From Monosporascus cannonballus (Eukaryota > Ascomycota > Sordariomycetes > Xylariales), in assembly GCA_004154925.1 (NCBI GenBank), contig QJNS01000182.1, positions 62,001-126,000 on the forward strand: a stretch of DNA of 64,000 nucleotides, in the 5' to 3' direction. Within the stretch, counting starts at the first letter, position 1. Every line of letters begins with the position of its first letter. Position numbers and translations under genes: made by a program. This document shows, one piece after another, positions 59,538 to 64,000 of this stretch. A model generated the notes under the pieces. That model had not been told where the DNA came from, ran no database searches, and saw only the letters and a list, made by a program, of their open reading frames with translations.

Positions 59538-62500
59538 CGTTATAAGTTTTTATTTAATAATACCGTTAACCTGTAAATAATACCGATTAACATTATATTT
59601 ACTAGTAAGTAACCCGAATAGCCCATTTACCAGGTCTTTGACTACCTAGATATTAGAATGGAATCCAATGAGGAAAAAAAAAAACCTCGCTTTTTTCGCA
59701 AAAATCTTTTTTAAAAATTGGATGCTATAAACGAACGTATTTTTTAACTTAAAAAAGATAACAATAATCTTACGATATTTTTTAAGCCGTTTATAAGAAG
59801 TTTAAGGGGGAAAAAATGTTCCCGAAATCGGGAAATTCTTTTTAAATAAGTTAGGTTATCTAGCTGAATTTTATCAAGGAATTAGGAAAGGTTCTTAAGC
59901 TTCCTAAGCTAGAAACTTTTGCCGGAATTTCGATTAAGTTATAATTATATTTAATTTAATGCCGAATATATTTCGGATATTTTTTTATTTAATTAATTAC
60001 GTTTACTATACGAATCAAATTCGCAATTAAATGACTTATCGAAAACGCGGTTATTTGGTTCGAATCCGTTATAAAAAAATATTACCTTATTAATCAAAAA
60101 ACGAAACCCAAAAGTAATGCAAATTTATAACGATTACGAACAATTCGAATAAATATTAACGAAAATTTTTGAAGTAATAAACAAAACAATAAAAGCCGAA
60201 ATGCAAATCTAATAATTACGCCAAAAAGGATTAGTATTTAGTTACGGCAATACGCTGGTTTAATTAATAATTAAGCTGAACTGGAAATAAAAAATATTAA
60301 TAGTTAAATTTTTCGACGACCTGAATAAAAATAAGAAAAGCTTTTTAAATTCGATCGGCCTAATTATTTATCGGATTATATTATTATAACAGTTAAGATT
60401 AACGATCCATAATACGTATGGCGTATTAAAGATATTAAAAGAAAAAATAATAACAAATCCCGATATATGGTTAATATTAGCGCTTTTCGAGGTAGTAACA
60501 TTTTTTACGGCATAAAATTAGAATTTATAGAATTAAAAGTTACGTATAAGAAAAACTGGAGCCAGATTAAGTATTATAATTACAACAAAATGGGGTACAA
60601 GGTAATATGGTATAAGGTACCTAAAAAACCCTGATAAAATAACTGGAAACCAGTACCGAAAAATAATTCAGAAAAAATTAAAAAAATAAAGGCAAATCTA
60701 TTAACATACTTTAGCTTAAATATATACCAGGTCCCCCATAACGAAAAGTTTAATAAGGAATACGAAAAACCAGAAAACTGGCTTAATAAATATTGCGAAC
60801 ATAACAAGAAATATTATAAAGATGGTTATGCAAATACTAGAATTAAACAGAAAAGATTTATCTCGGAACCTCTAAATAATATGACAAAATGCATATTATA
60901 CATTATCGACAACAAGAATATCCCGATTACGAAGAATAAAAATAACATATTTATAAACGAATTATCCATATATATTATAAGGGATTTGATTTTCCAAACC
61001 GTACCGGAAATAATAAAAACGATAAATATTGGTATCGATATTTTCAAATTATAGGCCCAGAAAATATCTAATAATTGGCCGAAATAAAATATTAACCCCA
61101 CGGAAAATAATATCCGGAAAAAAAACTTTTTTGTTATTATAAATAATATAATTATTAAATGAAAAAAGTTAATTTAGCGTATAATTGAAAAATATTATCA
61201 GAAAACTATTACGGATTGCTATTTTCAGTTGGTATTTATTATACATTTTTACGAAAAAAAGGTTATTAAAAAAATAGCTTGATTTATAAAAGATTTTTAG
61301 AACAATAATTAGGACGATACATAATAAAATATAGTCGTAAATATAAAAAACAATTTTTTTAATAGGGAAACAAATTACAGCAAAATTAAAAACAACTAAT
61401 ATAACTTAAAGAAATAGTACGCCGGCAATAACGATAAATACAATAGCTTAACGCGTTAAACAAAGAAATATATATAAAACTTAACAAATTCGAACAAATA
61501 TTAAAAGAAAAAGGTTACCTAAAAGAAAGCCATAAAATAACGAAACCTAAAGAAATTAAAAGGAACTTCTAAAAAGGTTTTAAACGTAACGATAAAAAAC
61601 GTTAATAACTTTATTATATTAGATATACGAATCGGAACGTATTAATCTACCGCATTAATGGATTACGGAGCTTTAGGCAGGAATTATATTATACCAAATA
61701 TGGTTAAAATATTTAAATTGTTATGGAGATATAAATTAAAACCTTATATAATAACGAATACCGGAAATTAGAAATTCGCTTACGATGACGAAAAAATTAT
61801 ACGCAAAATTAATTATTTCGAAAATTTTATCTAAAGACTATATTAAATAGTTAATTTCAATATCGTTTAATTTGAGAATCACGATATAATTTTAACATTA
61901 TTATGGATACGTTAATACGGAGTTTTAATTAATAGCAAAATTAGTTAAATAAGGTTTATTTTATACCTTATTAATAGGTAAAAAAAAAAGATTTAATATT
62001 TTAATATTCGATCGATAATGGCGATAAATATAAGCATAAGAATACGATAAAAACTTTATTACCAAACAGGATAAAATATATAAAAAAAGGAGGTATTAAA
62101 GAAAAATACGACGTATTATTAGTATTACTAAAGCGAAATTAAAATAACTAAATAACGATTTAAAATAATAATAACCTTAAAAGTTGAAAAAATTAATTAA
62201 TATATTACTATAATACCATAGATATGAGCAGTTTTTCAGGAAGGAATTCGATAACAAATTACTAAAATATAGCGAATAGGATTATAAGATAATTTTTAAA
62301 AAAGGATTCTCGACGAAGTTTTACCCTATTTATAACCTTAGCTAAAACGAATTACGTATTTTTTAAGAAATGCCTGGAAAATCGGCTATAGAAAAAATGG
62401 ATTCGATTTTCGAAATTACCAGCAGGATATCTTATGTTTTTCGTACCGAAAAAGCACGGAAAATTATGACTTATAGTTAATTACCGATAACTAAACGACG

Positions 62501-64000
62501 TTATTATTAAGGACCGAATATTATTACTTTTAATTACGGAAATAAAAAACCGATTTTACGGAATCAAATAGTTCATAATATTCGATTTTAAAAATAGATA
62601 TAACCTTATTCAAATTAAAAAAAAATACAAATAAAAAATAATTTTCAAAACGAAAAACGGGTTATTTAAGTATTTGGTTACATTAATAGTATTTACGAAT
62701 ATACGAGCAACCTTTTAATAAATAATAAATTATATATCATGAAAATATTTCGATGTTTTCGTCGTTTGCTATTTCGACGACATTCTTATTTTCTCCGAAA
62801 CAAAAAAAACATACGTAAAATACGTTTATAAAATCCTTTGAGCTTTATAAAACGTAAAGTTATTTATTAATACGGAAAAAAAGATTTTACAAATAAAAAG
62901 TGAAATATTTAGGACATATTATTACCTTAAAATATATTAGAATAGACCTTAAGAAAATGGCTATAATTACAGAATAATAAACGTTAACGATAATCAAGTA
63001 AATATAAGTATTCCTTAGATTCGCCAATTATTATAAAAAGTTTATTGGAAATTTTAGCAAAATAATGATATTTTTAATAAATTTTAGGAAAGAAAAAATT
63101 TAAATAAACGCTAAATACGGAAAAAATATTTCAGGATATTAAAGATATAATTACCAGTAAGCCAATATTAATTATGTACGATTTATAGCGGCCCGTTAAA
63201 TTAAAAACCGATATTTCAAAACATATATTGGGCGTAATAATTAAATAACGGAATAATTAAAGTAAATTATATCTTATTGCATTTTTTCGTACAAATTAAA
63301 AAGAACCGAATTTAATTACGGTATTCCAGATAAGGAATTTATGGCCATTATTATGGTATTCCGAAAATTTAAGTATTTCCTAAAAGAAAACCTATACCAG
63401 TTTAAGGTTTATACGGATTATTAAAATTTTATTTAATTTATTACGATTAAGGAATTTATAAAACGATAATTAAGATCTGCAAAAAAATTAACGAATTTCA
63501 ATTTCGTTATTATTTATAGGAAAAGTTTAATAAAAATAATAAAGCAAATACTTTAAATAAGTAACCAAACTTCGAAAAGAAATTGGTCAAAGTTAGCCAT
63601 ATAATTTTTAATATTATTATAAAAGGATATTTACGCCCGCCATAAATTACGATAATACGAGCAGTACCTTTCGACATATATTAGAAAATCCAACAGTATA
63701 ATGGCAGTTTTCCAAAAAAAAAAACTAAAAAACAAATAAGATACAAATTTTACAAAAATTTCAAAAAGATTTAGTACGAAAACATACGAATATTAGTTAT
63801 ACGAATATCTAGGAATCCATAAAACCTTAAAGCGGCTTTAACGTACATATTTCTTTTTTAAAATAAAAATAACGGTACAGAAAATCATATAATTATACGA
63901 TATTTCCGCCAAAGTAAAGATTCGACGACATAAACCATACGGAAAATTGTAACTATTATCAGTTATAAAACGATTATAATATTTAATTATATTCTATTTT
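59122..64000 (+). mobile_element. Gypsy-1 LTR retrotransposon, copy C: 5' LTR to integrase, cut by window end
   Basis: 5' LTR (59122-59537, 416 bp), then an internal region collinear with copy B (landmarks: knuckle YYNYNKMGYKVIWY at about 60553-60594, reverse transcriptase YFDDILIFS at 62770-62796, RNase H near 63520). The catalytic Asp pair is intact here but stops elsewhere inactivate the frame. The last bases correspond to the start of integrase. It inserted into the Copia element at 59121/59122. Confidence 0.88.

Noticed and set aside
60826..61101. Minus-strand 91-codon frame with apparent membrane helices
   Set aside because: Antisense to the gag/protease region of Gypsy-1 copy C, matching the plus frame at 15450-15689.

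Overview
The window looks like a piece of a two-speed genome from a filamentous ascomycete (Pezizomycotina); the species cannot be named from it. A gene island of near-normal base composition (about 37.24-50.37 kb) lies between two very AT-rich blocks (1-37.2 kb and 50.4-64 kb). The AT-rich blocks are transposon graveyards with the signature of repeat-induced point mutation (RIP): reading frames are riddled with stops, zinc-knuckle cysteines have become tyrosines, and the C/G that survive sit mostly in CpG.

Left block. A minus-strand Gypsy element (here Gypsy-1) is cut by the window start (LTR 895-1281). Next come unresolved relics, a candidate 120-bp solo LTR (5257-5376), a 447-bp MITE-like element with TA duplications (5912-6358), and two stacked Gypsy-1-related 5' ends (6359-9486). 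A full-length Gypsy-1 lies at 13735-20573. After a stretch of hairpin-rich repeats comes a full-length minus-strand Gypsy-2 (26337-33789) with a perfect AAAAC target duplication, then a solo Gypsy-1 LTR, a small inverted-repeat element and a pogo/Fot1-type transposase relic that abuts the island.

Gene island. In order: a broken unknown gene; a scaffolding gap between poly-G and poly-C runs; an alpha/beta hydrolase; a solo LTR; a divergent pair made of a Ctr-type copper transporter (minus) and a ferric/cupric reductase (plus); a decayed DAL5/allantoate-permease-type MFS transporter; and head-to-tail remains of an HMG-box gene. The Ctr-reductase pair makes sense as one metal-uptake module: the reductase makes Cu(I)/Fe(II) at the cell surface and Ctr imports Cu(I). 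Their shared promoter holds two TGTGCTCA sites (on the minus strand) inside a 14-bp direct repeat, resembling the copper-regulator Mac1 motif. The hydrolase promoter (182 bp) recurs in inverted orientation at the far edge of the island (50191-50372), ungapped and about 88% identical. About 11.1 kb lies between the copies, and the outer copy stops where the AT-rich DNA begins.

Right block. A Gypsy-2 3' part (51428-53774) is interrupted by a Copia element (53775-59121), which is in turn interrupted by a third Gypsy-1 copy (59122 to the window end). No tRNA, rRNA or CRISPR array was seen.
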